Origin: Magallana angulata
Lineage: Eukaryota; Mollusca; Bivalvia; Ostreida; Ostreidae
Assembly (NCBI RefSeq): GCF_025612915.1
Contig: NC_069116.1
Location: 20,475,001 to 20,539,000 of the forward strand
DNA: 64,000 nucleotides
Direction: 5' to 3'
The position numbers and the translations under genes were made by a program. Positions 1-14,021 of the stretch are shown piece by piece; position 1 is the stretch's first letter; each line of letters opens with the position of its first letter. Below the pieces are notes generated by a model. The model searched no databases. It saw only the letters and a program-made list of their open reading frames with translations, and was not told the DNA's origin.

Positions 1-1061
1 GAAAATGAGGACCAGTGACATCTGAAAATGTGAAACATTCAATCAAAAACAATTACATGCTAGTAATCATGTGTCTATTAAGTGTTAAACAGTGAAATCA
101 ACACTTGTAGCAGAAGTTTTTTGATCAAATCATTATTTAATGATTCAAGATTTCAACACTGTGTGCCGCTTCACAAAAAAAGATGCAAATTAACTTTGTC
201 AACTGCATTAACACTAATAAAAAAAAATTTGTGTATCATGTATAGATCAAGTGAAAATTAAAACTGTGCATATAATAAACTTAATTTCAATATTTTCCTA
301 ATTTGCATGGATTTTGCAATGCTTACAACTAATCACAACCTAACACATTTATATTAACAACAACAGAACAATGGACTGTCTTTAATTGTGCACTATCACA
401 TCCTTTATCCCCAAATAAAACACAGTGTATATTGTCAAACACCCAGTTAATGACAAGACTTGGCCATAATTTTCTCTCTCCTTTCTATCAACTTTGTAGG
501 AGCTTTTTCTGCCTTCAATTATAAGCCCGTCACCCACAAATTATTGTGGAGATTGACTTGCTTCATATCCAAAGATTACTGGGCTTTCAATCAATAAGCT
601 TCTTGAAAACATCAGCTTTTTTCTGGTATTTTAGGACAACAGATAATTTGCTTAAATCAATTGTGAGAATATTATTTTTCCTCATGAGATATTGGTTTCC
701 TGTGAAAGAAAGTACATCTTGAATTCAGATAAATGTTTTTCTGGTAGTTCCCAGTTAGAGGAGTAAATTAAAATTCTGTATCTTTTGTTTGAGTTACATA
801 TATCAGTTAGCTTTTCTGAAATTGTCTTGTTCTTGTACACAATTGAGAAGTGTGCAGAAATGACAGGTTTTTATATAAAATATTTCATGAACAATTGTTC
901 ATAGGCACACCTATAATCAAAAAATTGTTACATGTATATGAATATGGTTTTAAAATCAAGATATCTAATCAAGCATACTTGTTTGATTTATATTTCATTA
1001 GAATCATGTTGTACACGGGATGCACAGAGCATCTACTTTTGTTAACTCTCGCACATGTTAC

Positions 1062-4000
1062 CATAATAATGATGACTGCAAATCCAGACAAAATCCTGGG
1101 TATCCTATCTCTGGGAGGAAAGTGTGGCTCTTTGACTCCTGTGATGGGATTCTTCTCATAGGTTGGAGCCTTGGCGGCATACTCAGGCCTAGGTCTCTCC
1201 TAATACGGATATCGAGATAAGCATAGGACATAAGAGTCATTAAAATTTCACTTTCACTACTAAAAACCTTTGTAATAATTATTCCTCTATAAACTCTCAC
1301 CAAATAAAGCATACACATTTTATATAGCAATCACATTATCTTTATCAATTAACAATTGCAAAATAAATGAATAATAAAAAAATTACACAGAAATTCTTTT
1401 CATGTGCACACTCTTATATAACTTTGTTCAATATGCAAGATGAAGTCGTTGTTTAACTTTTTTAGATGGCTATCTCTGCAAGTAGGAAATAAGGGCATAA
1501 AAAACAAGAGACCTCTTCATCTTCAAAGTCCAAGACATCCCAGTGATGAGCGAGACTGGCATTCTTTCTTTTCCAGTACTCCAAAAACGTCACAGCTTTT
1601 ATGTAACAATAATGAGAATGACAATAAATCAAACTTTATTGATTTTAAAATCAATAATTATGATTTTTTAATGTCCATGTATCAAAATAAAATGCAAATT
1701 AAACTTTGCTGTCATAAATTTTACAATACCCCAAAAAGAGACAAATACGGCATAGGCGACTGTGGCTGGGTGATCGAACAGGTAGGCGATTTTGACGTAG
1801 GTACAGACATCAGACAGGTACCAGTAGGCACAACCAATCTTCTCATCACACAGCGGGCACATCTTGTAGTCCTTATCACTTGAGCACACATCATTACTGC
1901 AATAAGGTATTAATTAAAACCAATAAAAGATGAAGGATGCTCATTTACCCGGTAAAATCAGTGCAAACTGCGGATTACAGAAATCTACTATTCATATATG
2001 CCATTAAATGTATTAATGGAAAACAGTTGAACTTCGACATCTTGAACACTTGAATATGTTGAAGTGATTTTTAAGTCCCAACCCCTCGATATCTCGAATA
2101 CTCCGATATCTTAAAGTTTTTAAACAGTCCCATCTAGTTCGAGATAACGAAGTTTGGCTGTACTCATTATATTTTTAACAGATATGACAAATTTAATTCA
2201 ATTTAAGAACAATTTTTCTAAATCAATAGGTTTTGAACAGAAAGAGTTCTAATTTGTATTTGAATATGGTTTACTTACACTGCTACATTGTTAACCATAG
2301 AGACAATTCCATACACAAACACAATGATCCCAACCACTGCCGCCGGTAACAGCCAGGCTGTGTAGAACCCTGTAAAACAACACAACCACACTTGTACTCT
2401 TACTTCAGGACCACATTACACCATTCTAACATTTAATTCTGTGCTGGAAGTCTTAGTGATTTTAACTGGTTCAGTTTATTTACTTTATATATAAATAATT
2501 ATCAAATTATTACAATGAATAACTATCTAAAATCACTGTATAAACTAAATTTAACAATTGCTGTTGTTTTTATCCATTTTAGATATCTTTCAAATAACTT
2601 AACTTACCCAGCCAGGCAAAATAGATGCCAATTTTCTCTCCGAAGTATTCTCTTATATGATCCAGAGGCTGATACTTGTACCACTTCCCCCATCTAGCCC
2701 AGTACTCATACAAAATCTGACGGAGGTTCATGTCTTCAGGACTAATGCCATGAACTGGCTTCTCATATTGACCCTACATCAGAATTCAAATGGAAAAAAA
2801 AATGCAGGACTTGACAGTCAAGAAGATCTCCACTGACTTTGAAGATATCGGACCTAGAACTTGTTTCTTATATGTATATGCACATCCTTTACCCAAAGGC
2901 TCTTTCTAGATGAATTATTGGGCCAGATTGGGCCCCGGGAAGAAAAAATATGCTTCTGTCAGATAAATGATATATGGTGAACAGATGGATGGATAGAAGG
3001 ATAGAGGGACAAAATGATGGCACCAGCAGAGTAGAGACCTAATAATCAGATGAATCAGTTTTGAGAATTTGGAGAGAGAGAGAAAAATCCCTGGTTTAAG
3101 TTAAAGTAATAGGGATAAAATAACTTACATCATGAAGTGGAAATGCTGCTTTGAATACATCCTCCTCCAAGAGCCTTTCTATTCCTATTTCTGCTCTCTT
3201 CTTTTTGCCATAACCCGTGGTGGATAAGATTTCCCACACAACTCGATGTCTCTGGGTGTTGGTAAAGTATGTGTCCTTATTATCACTTCCCAAAAACCTA
3301 CAGAGATTTGAAGAACAAAACCTTTTTGGACTGCTATGTTAGGCTATGTACATGTATTTAAATTATAGTACCTTCATATTTTTTTCTTTTTAAATTTTTG
3401 TGTGTCACAAAATTTGCATAAATGATGAAAATGTGCTACTTTTTCATATTTGTGTTGTTTTAAAAGTTTCTAATAACAAACAATACCAGATACGACTTCT
3501 GCATATTGTATTTTTGCACATTGAAAAAGATTGCAAAAACATAGGTAATCACAGATTACAAAGCTCACCGAGACGATACATCACCCTTATGAGACTTCAC
3601 CTTTATGAGACCACCTTTATCATATTAAATGAAAATCATACTTTATGATCTTGGATATTCATGGATTCTGTTTTGACACAATATTGTATATCATCTGTTA
3701 AAAAATTGTATGATAATCATATGTTCAAACGTTAATCAATACAATAATATAAAATTAAGTATTGCATCCTATCATATTTACAACAAATATCATATAATAC
3801 AATAACATACCATAATAAACAATGATGAGATATGATATTGTAACGTATGATATGACATTGTTTTGTTATACATTATTGTATTTGATCACATAATACAATA
3901 TCATAATATATAAAACAATATAGTATTATATAACAATATCATATTACATAATACATCATAACATTGAAACATATGATATTATATTGTATAATATAGTATG

Positions 4001-7000
4001 ATATTGTATGCCATACTGTATCATTTTTGATACATAATATGATATTGTATCATATGATACAATATAATTTGATACAACATTGTATCATATCAAATGATAC
4101 AATATTATGTAATAAAGTAAAATATTATATCATACAATATTATATTATACATATTGTATCATATGATACAATAATATATTTTACAATATCATACAATACA
4201 ATTTCATGTGATAATATATCATATTATAAACCAATATCATATTATACAATATCGTATGATACGATATTATATAATATTATAGTATCATATCATACAATTT
4301 CATGTGATATAATTCTATATAACAGAAACTTAATATCATATTATACAATATCGTATGATACAATATTATAGAATATACAATATTGTATCATAGAATACAA
4401 TATTATATTTTGCAATATCTTATGTAATAGTATCATGTGATAAAATAATAAATTAATAATACAATATAATATTATACAATATTGTATCATAATATACAAT
4501 ATTATATATAACGATATCATGATACAATATCATAACATAAAATATCAAAAAATTAATACAATATCATATCGTATCATATAACTTTTTATAATATTACATA
4601 TGATATTATATTGTATCATATTAAACAATATTGTTTCATACCATACAATACTATATCATAGGAATCATGTTATATCATTTATCAAAAAACACATCTATCT
4701 ATTGGGCAAGTTTGAGTGAGGTAGGAGATTTCTTTAGCATCCTTGATAATTGAGATCAGGCTCTGCATCTGAAGCAACCTCTGCGTTTCATTTATAATAT
4801 AGTTAAATCAACTATGCAAGCTATCATCTATAAAACATGTGACCTGTTCCAAAAAAACTAAACCTCATCCAGCATCCGAAACATATGGCTTAGATTCAGC
4901 ATTCAAGCCTGTCAGGTGCATCAGTATACATAAGACGCATCTCCATGCAAGTTTGGTGAAGTTCAGACTAGTAATAACTAAGATATCATCATCAGAGGGC
5001 ACTAGCAATTAAAACCTTAACCTGCTCCAGCATCCGCAACCTTTGGCTCAGATTCAACATCCATGCCTGTCAGGTGCATCTGTATCATAAGACACACCAT
5101 CCATTCAAGTTTGGTGAAGTTAGGACCTGTAATAACTAAGATATATTTTTTAGCATCCTTGATAATGGAGATCAAGCTCTGCATCTGAAGCTTCCTCTGT
5201 GATTCATTCATATTACAGTTTAATCAACTATGCAAGTTTGAAAAAGTACTATTATCTATTAAACATGTGACCTATTCCAAAAAACTTAACCATATCCAGC
5301 ATCTGAAACCTATGGCTCAGACTCAGCATTCAAGCCTGTCAGGTGCATCAATATCATAAGACGCACCATCCATGGAAGTCTGGTGAAGTTAGGACAAGTA
5401 ATAACTAAGATATAAACATCAGAGGGCACCTGTTTCAAAAACTTTAACCAGCTCTAAAAACCTTAACCTCCTTCAGTATCTGCAGCTTATAGCTCAGATT
5501 CAGCACCCAAGCCTGCCTGGTGCATCAGTATCATAAGACACACCATCAATGCAAGTTTGGTGAAGTATGGACCAGCAGTAACTTAGATATTGCTATCAAA
5601 GGGCACCTGCAACAAAAACTTTAACCTGCTCCAAAAACCTTAACCTCCTCCAGCATCCAAAACCTGTAGCTCAGATTCAGCACTCAAGCATGTCTGGTGC
5701 ATCAGTATCATAAGACACACCATCCATGCAAGTTTGGTAAAGTACGGACCTGCAGTAACTTAGATATTGCTATCAAAGGGCACCTGCAACAAAAACTTTA
5801 ACCTGGTCCAACAACCTTAACCTCCTCCAGCATCTGAAATTTAGGACTCAGATTCAGCATCCAAGTCTTTCAAGTCCATAAGTAGGTCCAGATGCATCAT
5901 TCATGCAAGTTTGGTGAAGATAGGACAAGTAATAGCTTAGATACAGGACCTGCAACAAAAACTTTAACCAGGTCCGGACGCCGACGCCGACGCCGACGCC
6001 GAGGGTATAGCATAAGCTCCCCCTGACTTCGTCTCGGTGAGCTAAAAAGGCAAAAATATTAATAGATCATTGCAACTCGATATACAGTAATTTTTTAATT
6101 TACAGCTTTTGTTGAATTAACTCTCTTTAATAAGATCAATTCATGCTATCACATAGTGATCGATAAGACACTGTAAAAAAAAAACGCTCCCACAAGGGAG
6201 ATATATACCAGAATTACACCAGAATCTATGGAACAATTATGTGGAAGGTAGTGTACCAATATAACACAGTCTAGCAATTCTAGAAGTTGTCAGTAATTAC
6301 AAAAAAAAAGTATGCTAGCTCTGACATTTTTAAGTTTACTGATTCCTTTGAAACAGCTTGTAATGAATGCACTTATGATTAACCTTTCTAGTTTGGAGGT
6401 TTTGAACTGGCAGGTATAGAAGTCCATTGGCTGTCGGGGGACATCATCAGACATCAAGTTAGGGATATGGAGGAATTTGAGCACATTTTCTGACCAGTTG
6501 TCTGCTGGATTTGGATGTGCCTAAACAAATACATAATTATATACATGTATATATTAAAAATACAAATGAAAAACAAATATAAAAGACCCTGATTTGATAT
6601 ACAACAGGATTGCAAAATAAAAACATTAAAATGAGCAAGTACTGAGAGTATAATGTTTGAAAAATGAATTGTTTTGTTTTGTTTCCACTATAGTCCTCAT
6701 GCACTTATGCACATGTACTAGCTGTAACATGCATTCGTGCAGATGCAGTAATGTTATACAAATGTTTTTTCTTGTGGAATATATATCCTAACATTCAGTC
6801 CGTTTCCTTTCCATTTGATCCTCATAAATGTCATATTGCGATTTCAATATTATAAGGATATTTGACAGAACAAATCTAAGAGAATTATGTGATTTTCTAG
6901 AATTACAACCTGATTAAGTCCCTAGCCCTCACAGAGTTTGAACTGTAACCCTAGTCTTCAATATAACAGAATCCACGGGAAATCTCTGTTGTTACATTCA

Positions 7001-10000
7001 GCAACAAGTAACAATCATATCACAGAAGTCAAGGCATCAAGACAACAGTGTATAATGACTGTGCAGAGGGAAAATAAATGGCAGAAAGCCTGTTTTATTG
7101 TCCTTCCATCCACAGAATATGGGCAGCTCTTAGCATGCAATGCCATCATTTCTTCTGATAATTTGAGAAACAGTATAACCAGATTGTCACTGTAGATAAA
7201 TTGATGTATTCCTCCTTTCTGGTGATATTGAGAATTTGAATTCTAACTAGCATGATAGCATCCAATAGACATTATCATGAAATTTTTTGTGAAATTATTT
7301 TTGGAATTAGAATTATTTTTTTAAGTTAATTATAATAGTAACAGTAAATAGCTGAGCAATTTCCTCAAATTCTTTTTTCTGAGCAAACAATTTTTTTCAC
7401 ACCCGGATAGACAAATTAATGCTCCCTCCTTGCAATGCACAATCAAATGACTTTCCCTTGAAAAAAAATAAACCCAACTATTACAATTTCATGCACCCAA
7501 CCTTATTTCTACCATATAAGGAAAGTTTAAGCATGTTATGGAAATATTGCTCTACTCAAGATAAATGTAAAATCAAACCGCAATTTTGCAGCAACATAAA
7601 AAAGCTTATTTTATATGCAAAACATGGGAAGAGGTCCGTGGGCTATATCGCTCACCTGAGCAACAGTAGTCATAACTGAAAAGAAAATCTTTCGATAGTC
7701 TTTGGAGTATCAAATACAAAATACCTAGCCAACTTAGTAGAGTACATCTTTTTTTATAAAAATTCTTAAATTTTTTCTCCACATATTCTTTAGTTTATAA
7801 GCATTGATCTCCTTTTGATGTTTCAATTTTTTAGAATAAGATTTCTAGAAGTTTTTCTTCTTTCATTCTAATGTACAAATTCCATCATCACCCATTGTAG
7901 CCCCCACCCCTACCTCAGTAGATCATAATGTTCACAAATTTGAATCTACACTACCTGAGGATGCTTCAACACAAGTTTTGGCTTTTCTGCACAAAAGATT
8001 TTTTGGAGGACGATTTAAAAGAAATACCAACTATACCCTATAAAAAGAGACATGACCCTTCACTTAAACAAACTTGTATCCCCTTCACCCCATTATTCTT
8101 TGTGCCAAGTTTGGATGAAATTGGCCAGTGGTTTTGGAGAAGATAAAAATGTGAAAAGTTTACGACAGCAACAACAGCGTCACCGACACTGACAGACAAT
8201 GGACAAATTTTGATTAGAACCTTTGGCTCAGGTGAGCTAATCATTAACACACCGTACAAATTTAATACATGTACACTAAAACTTTTATATGTAAGATGCA
8301 CTTTGAAATTATAGTTATTACTTTATAAAAATAGAAACCTAAATGCTAAATGCTTCTATAGATAGGTGTATTTCTATACTGAAATGATATTTAGTTATCC
8401 CAAAATATTCCCCTTACTTAACAAATCTAGACTGATATTATTCCTCTTTATGTAGCTTACAATGTACTTAATTGTCAGAGCTTTCTTTGATCCACATACA
8501 ATTTAGCTTCCTAAGCAATAAAGACACACAAATCCCTAATACTGTAGCAAAGTTATTTGATTTTTTTGAAATAATTCAATTAATATTGCCTAGTTCTGGT
8601 TCCTCAGCACCACTTTATGAGTCAATATGGAATATAAATGGATCATAGTCAGTGTTAATAATATCCCTCCTTCAGGTAACTACTAGCTAGTAATTATTAT
8701 CACCAGACTTAGAACATTCTTTACAGAGTTATCCAATTATTTTTTTCACCTATGAATACTAAATGTATTTGGGTACAAAACTGAACAAAAAAAGACTTTA
8801 AATTTGATCTATCTTTAAGAAAATTATGGACAATTTATTATAATTAGAGGGTAAACAGTCCCATCACATTCATCAAAATCTGTCATTCAATATGGAATGC
8901 TTTGAAATAATGCCCCAGTCTAAAGATTAGTTGGTACACATACATAGTATTACTGATAATTACTCTTACAGACATTAGCATATATTGCCCCTGTGTAGTT
9001 GACATGTACAGATTTAGCAACCTCTCCATGGCAAGACATTACAAATAGACACAATTTCATAATACATGTATGCGTAACTATTCGCTTTTTCTGAAAATTG
9101 AGACATGCATTAGAAAATATATTTTACTGATTCACAGATGGGGAAAATTGCATCAGGCAAACATAAAACAAAAAATAAACCAACCTTACTGTGTATGATT
9201 TCCTAGAAAAAAATTAATAATACCAAAGAAAAGAAAAAAAAATAATTTGAAATTCATGCTTCATGTGAATAACTTAATTTGTAACAAACTAATACATGTA
9301 CATGTATTGAAACAGATTACGTACATTAATAGAAGTGATAATGCATTTCTCTCGTAATAAAAGTGCTATAACATAAACACCAAGTGTGCAAATTGAGTAA
9401 TCTAACTGTGTCAAAGAAGATTCCCTAATTATAGCTGGAAATTGAATTGATTTAATTACACCATTGGCTTGCTTATTTGAGTGAAGTACAAAATACCGTT
9501 AATTCTTCTTCTAAGCTATCCTAACATCATCTTTAGTTTTCTTCTTAAAATAGCTACCCTATAACTCCATCTTTAATTTTCTAACATGAATAAATGATGA
9601 GCATTGTACAGTACCGATCTGTTCTAGTCTTTGGCTGTGTTATTTATTTTTGATCCTCACATACACACACCAAGCCCTTTATCTCTGTTTTTAAATATGT
9701 TAACTGACTCAGTAAGTTTCTTTAATGTTCATGTCATCAAAAATGCATATAAAACACTTCCCATCATGTATTTTCTAGAAATAAATTGATACACAAACAG
9801 ATAACTTTGTCTTTATATGCTAAAATTAAAATAACTATATTCAGTATATTGTTACATTGTTCAATTGATGTCACAATGATGTATATCAGATTTGTGTACA
9901 ATTTATATTTAATGCCATAGAGGATTATTCTCCTTTTTGGCTTTTGATACTTAGATAAATGACACCTCCTCCAATATATAGGTAGAGCTTCAATGAAGCC

Positions 10001-13000
10001 CTTCAGAATGAACTGGTCCCTACCTGAAGTGGAGCCCTGAAGCATAGGTCTTCAGCATAGAAGCATAGCACATCCCATGGTGCGTGGATTTTAATAAAGA
10101 AGGTGATCTTCTTCTGACTCTGTATGCGTTCCTATTAAAGTAAGAATGAAAATTACAGTATGGACAGTTCAGCATGGGCTTCTATAGCTCTATTTAAAAT
10201 TGAAAGGGTGTGGGCCGCAAAGACAGTGGATAGATATAGAAAGAAACTACAAATTATTTATTTGCCTTTCACTTCCATTTTGTTCTTTCAAAGCGCATCT
10301 CATTGACACCAGTACCAATTGCTAACATTCTACAGCTGGTACATCTTATAATTTCTGATTTAAGATTAAATAATTTTAAAGTATTCCAATGCAGTATGTC
10401 AGAACAACAAACATTTTTTTTTCACTGAAAACAGCTGTGACAGATGGGGCCTTATTCAGACAGGTTAAATTGATAAAGAGTGGACATGCATACATGATTA
10501 TACTCCTACATCAGTTGTCAAGCACTTGTGACCATTCTAAACCTAACTGATTTTTCACCAGGCATGTACTAAACATCATATGTAAATATAATTTCATGGG
10601 TTGCATTTTCTAATGTAACAATTGATTCATATGCAAAAGCACAATCCATAAAATCTTGATGTTAACCCTAACTATAGAAAGACTATTCCATGGAGACAAT
10701 TACTATTCATACCAATTTGATCAATTCCACTAACCAACAAATGCAAATAAAGCAATTAAGTCTCTAAAACATTAACCTGCATGCAAGCTATGCTCTTAGA
10801 ATCAATTGTGGAGAATGACTTTGCCATATATAGCAACTAGACTTCTGCTAGTCACCACTGATAATAATACATGTATTTTGGTACACTGTATGCCCTACAA
10901 TTCTCTCAAGGCAACAATTTGTTAAAAAGAATATATAAAACCCTGTTTGAGCCCTGAACAACACAATGGGGATTGATCGAGGAGTTCTGAACTATCACTA
11001 TGGCATTAATTGGGATAAAGTGTAACCTGAATCATCCTTTGGTAGTAGTATATAAAAATATAAAACAGAGCCAAGTAAAAAAAAAATCCTCCAGATGACA
11101 ACCTATTGAAATGTTAAGCAGACCCAAAGGGACTGTATTTATAATGCGGGGTAACAAGCTGTGATGGAGTTCTATTGACTGCTTGGCTGCTTACTGAATT
11201 CATTGATTGTGTTGGAGCCACTGGACAAATCTTCATCATACTCAACCAGGTGTGAGATATGTTTACCGTAACCTGGTTATATACAGACTGCATAATATGA
11301 TATTTAACATGCTGAATCTGTAAAATCGGTATTTGTATATTAAGAGGATACTAGAACACTGTAAGGCATCTTTAATTCTTGTGCAAGAAAATTCTCAGAA
11401 ATTGTGAGAAATTTTCACACAGAGTTGCACAGTTGCCACAAATATATGTCTCAATGGAACGAGTGCTTAATTTAAGTTTCTAGAATTTGATTGTCTTCTT
11501 TTTATGGTTTAGCAGCAAATATCAGTTGCCACAAACCAGCTTTCATCACTGGCAGAATGAAGTCATCACAAGAAAAGTAAAATACAGAGTTCATGTATAT
11601 CAGCTAGTCCAAATCCGATGAAAGATCTTTTAATTGTAAGGATTTTGTGTGATCCTGTATGACCTTGAAACTTGACCTACAAACATTATTCAAGGTCACT
11701 GCATACCCTTTGATCAAAGGCACCATGTGGGTCAAGTAAGAGCCAGATTGGAGCAAATGGAGAGAATATATGCTACAGACATGGAATTTTCATATAATTC
11801 TGCTCAGCTATGACCTTTACATGTGATGTGACCTTGAAAATGGGTTCAAGGTCACAACATATTCCTTATTCAAAAGCCCTGTTTATGTAAAGTATATATT
11901 CTATGAAAAAAAGGATTTTTGCATGGTTTGATATGACCCTCAAGGGGAGAAACATATATCCTTCACAACGATTTTATATCTAATTCTGCAATGACCTTAA
12001 CCTTAGACCTAAAAACATGGTTCAAGGTCACTGCACACCTTTTTGTCAAAGACACTCTTTGGGTGAAGTATGAGCCAGATTGGGTCAAGGGGAGATAAGA
12101 AATGCTCTGGACAAGTGATCTCAGATGGACAGATGGATGAAAGGACAGACAGATGGACAGATGGATGAAAGGACAGACAGATGGACAGACTGACTGATCA
12201 CTATAAGGCACCCACAGAGCTTGTACTTAGTACTTATGATAATAAATGTTGACGTAATTTTTTTTCCTAAAACATCTATCAACATTTTCGCTTTTTTAAA
12301 GATGAAATGATTGAATAACAAAATGTGATCCTGAAAGTGAGGACAATTTAAGAGCTTTTACAAATTTAATCAATAAAACAAAAGTATGCACTTAACGATA
12401 CAGCTAGAACTTCCTGATAACTGCTGGATATAAGAGAAATTTAGTCTGCGAAATGTTTCTTCCTCAAAATACCACTATATTTCTTTTTGATGTAAAGGTC
12501 AAATACAAAGAACCTTGTGTAACATTATGTAGTATGGGAATCAAATTACATGTATAAAAGATAAAAAGTCAATCTACATAAAAGGTTTGGTTTTCACTTG
12601 ATGTATTATTTCAGTAATTACAAATATATGGCTGGAAAATTAACACAACATATAGAAGAAATTCCCTGCCTCCCGGGTCTTAGAGACAACCCTGATAAGT
12701 ACAAGAAATTATACAAAGTGTTCAGTTACGGTAGAATCTACATGTAGGAGACAGCACTGTAATAATTGAGAAAACAATGTATATATGGTACCATGTCTAA
12801 AACATGTATATATCCATAACTTTGCAGTACATCTACATCACCCTCAACTGATAACCTATATACCAAGGAATATTTCAAATTTTACAATGACTACAATCTT
12901 TAACATACAGTAAGTTGAAAATAGTCTTTTAACATCAACTCAAATTATGAAAAATATTAAGACACTGAATGACACTAATAAATATGCTTGGAACATGAGT

Positions 13001-13987
13001 TTACTTAAAATGTCTTTGAAGAAAAACAAATTCACCTCGACCATTAAATTACCTAGCTGGTATATATGGTATGCTTAAGACTGTTAGACAATGACCACAA
13101 ATACCAGTCTATTACATTCATGGAGAGTCAAACACAGCACGAATTATTACCATATTTAACTACCAGTAAAGTGCAAAACGTAGAGGATGAAATCAACTGT
13201 ACTAATAAAACACTGTTCTCATCACTGATAGGAAAAATAATTACTTTTGGGGTAATGTGAATACACCTTACCTCTTCCAACTCCAAGCCATTTTTCCTTA
13301 AATTGACCATAAACTTTGCCCTCCATTTATCATAGATGGATGACTCCGCTGGGGATTTTTTCTTGGCATTGTCCAATTCCTCTTCATAGACTAGCACAAA
13401 ATCTGTGGAATAGTCAGTAGATATGCATATACTGTATTTACTGTAAATATCTTATTGTAAATGCAAGGAATTAACTATCCACGTAAAATCACGAGAAGCA
13501 TCCCTTACTGATTAAACAAGAGGCCCAGGGACCACATCATTTGCCTGAATTGGTCATAACTCTAATCAGCTAGCCACAGTGTTTAAAATCTAAGTCTAAT
13601 ACAAACAATGGAATCTCAGTGCACATTGTCAGTCTATTTGTTTCAGCTGATTACAAGCCATCAACAACTAATGGTCCTTCATTTAAACAAACTTGAAAGC
13701 CCTTCTCCCAATGATGCTTTGTCATAAATTTAGTTGAAGGAAGAAAATTTTTAAAACATCAAACCATACTTTCCCTCTTTAATAGTTATCTCCTCTTAAA
13801 AGCTGAACTAGACCTTCATTTGAACAAATTTGAAAGCCATTTCCCCATGTTTGGTTGAAATTAGCCCAGGAATTCTGGAGAGGAAGATTTTTCAAATACC
13901 CAACTATATTATCATTTTTTTTTTTATTATCTCCCATTTGAAGAGAAATTGGTCCTTCATTTGAACAAACTTGAAACCCCTTTCCTC

Positions 13988-14021
<34 letters not shown>

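Noticed and set aside
1440-1883. 147-codon plus-strand frame
   Set aside because: It overlaps two anoctamin exons and the intron between them on the opposite strand; the anoctamin reading is clearly the real one.
4027-4371. 114-codon open frame rich in Tyr, Ile and Ser
   Set aside because: It lies wholly in the AT-rich ATCATA satellite and reflects its words, with no protein-like composition.
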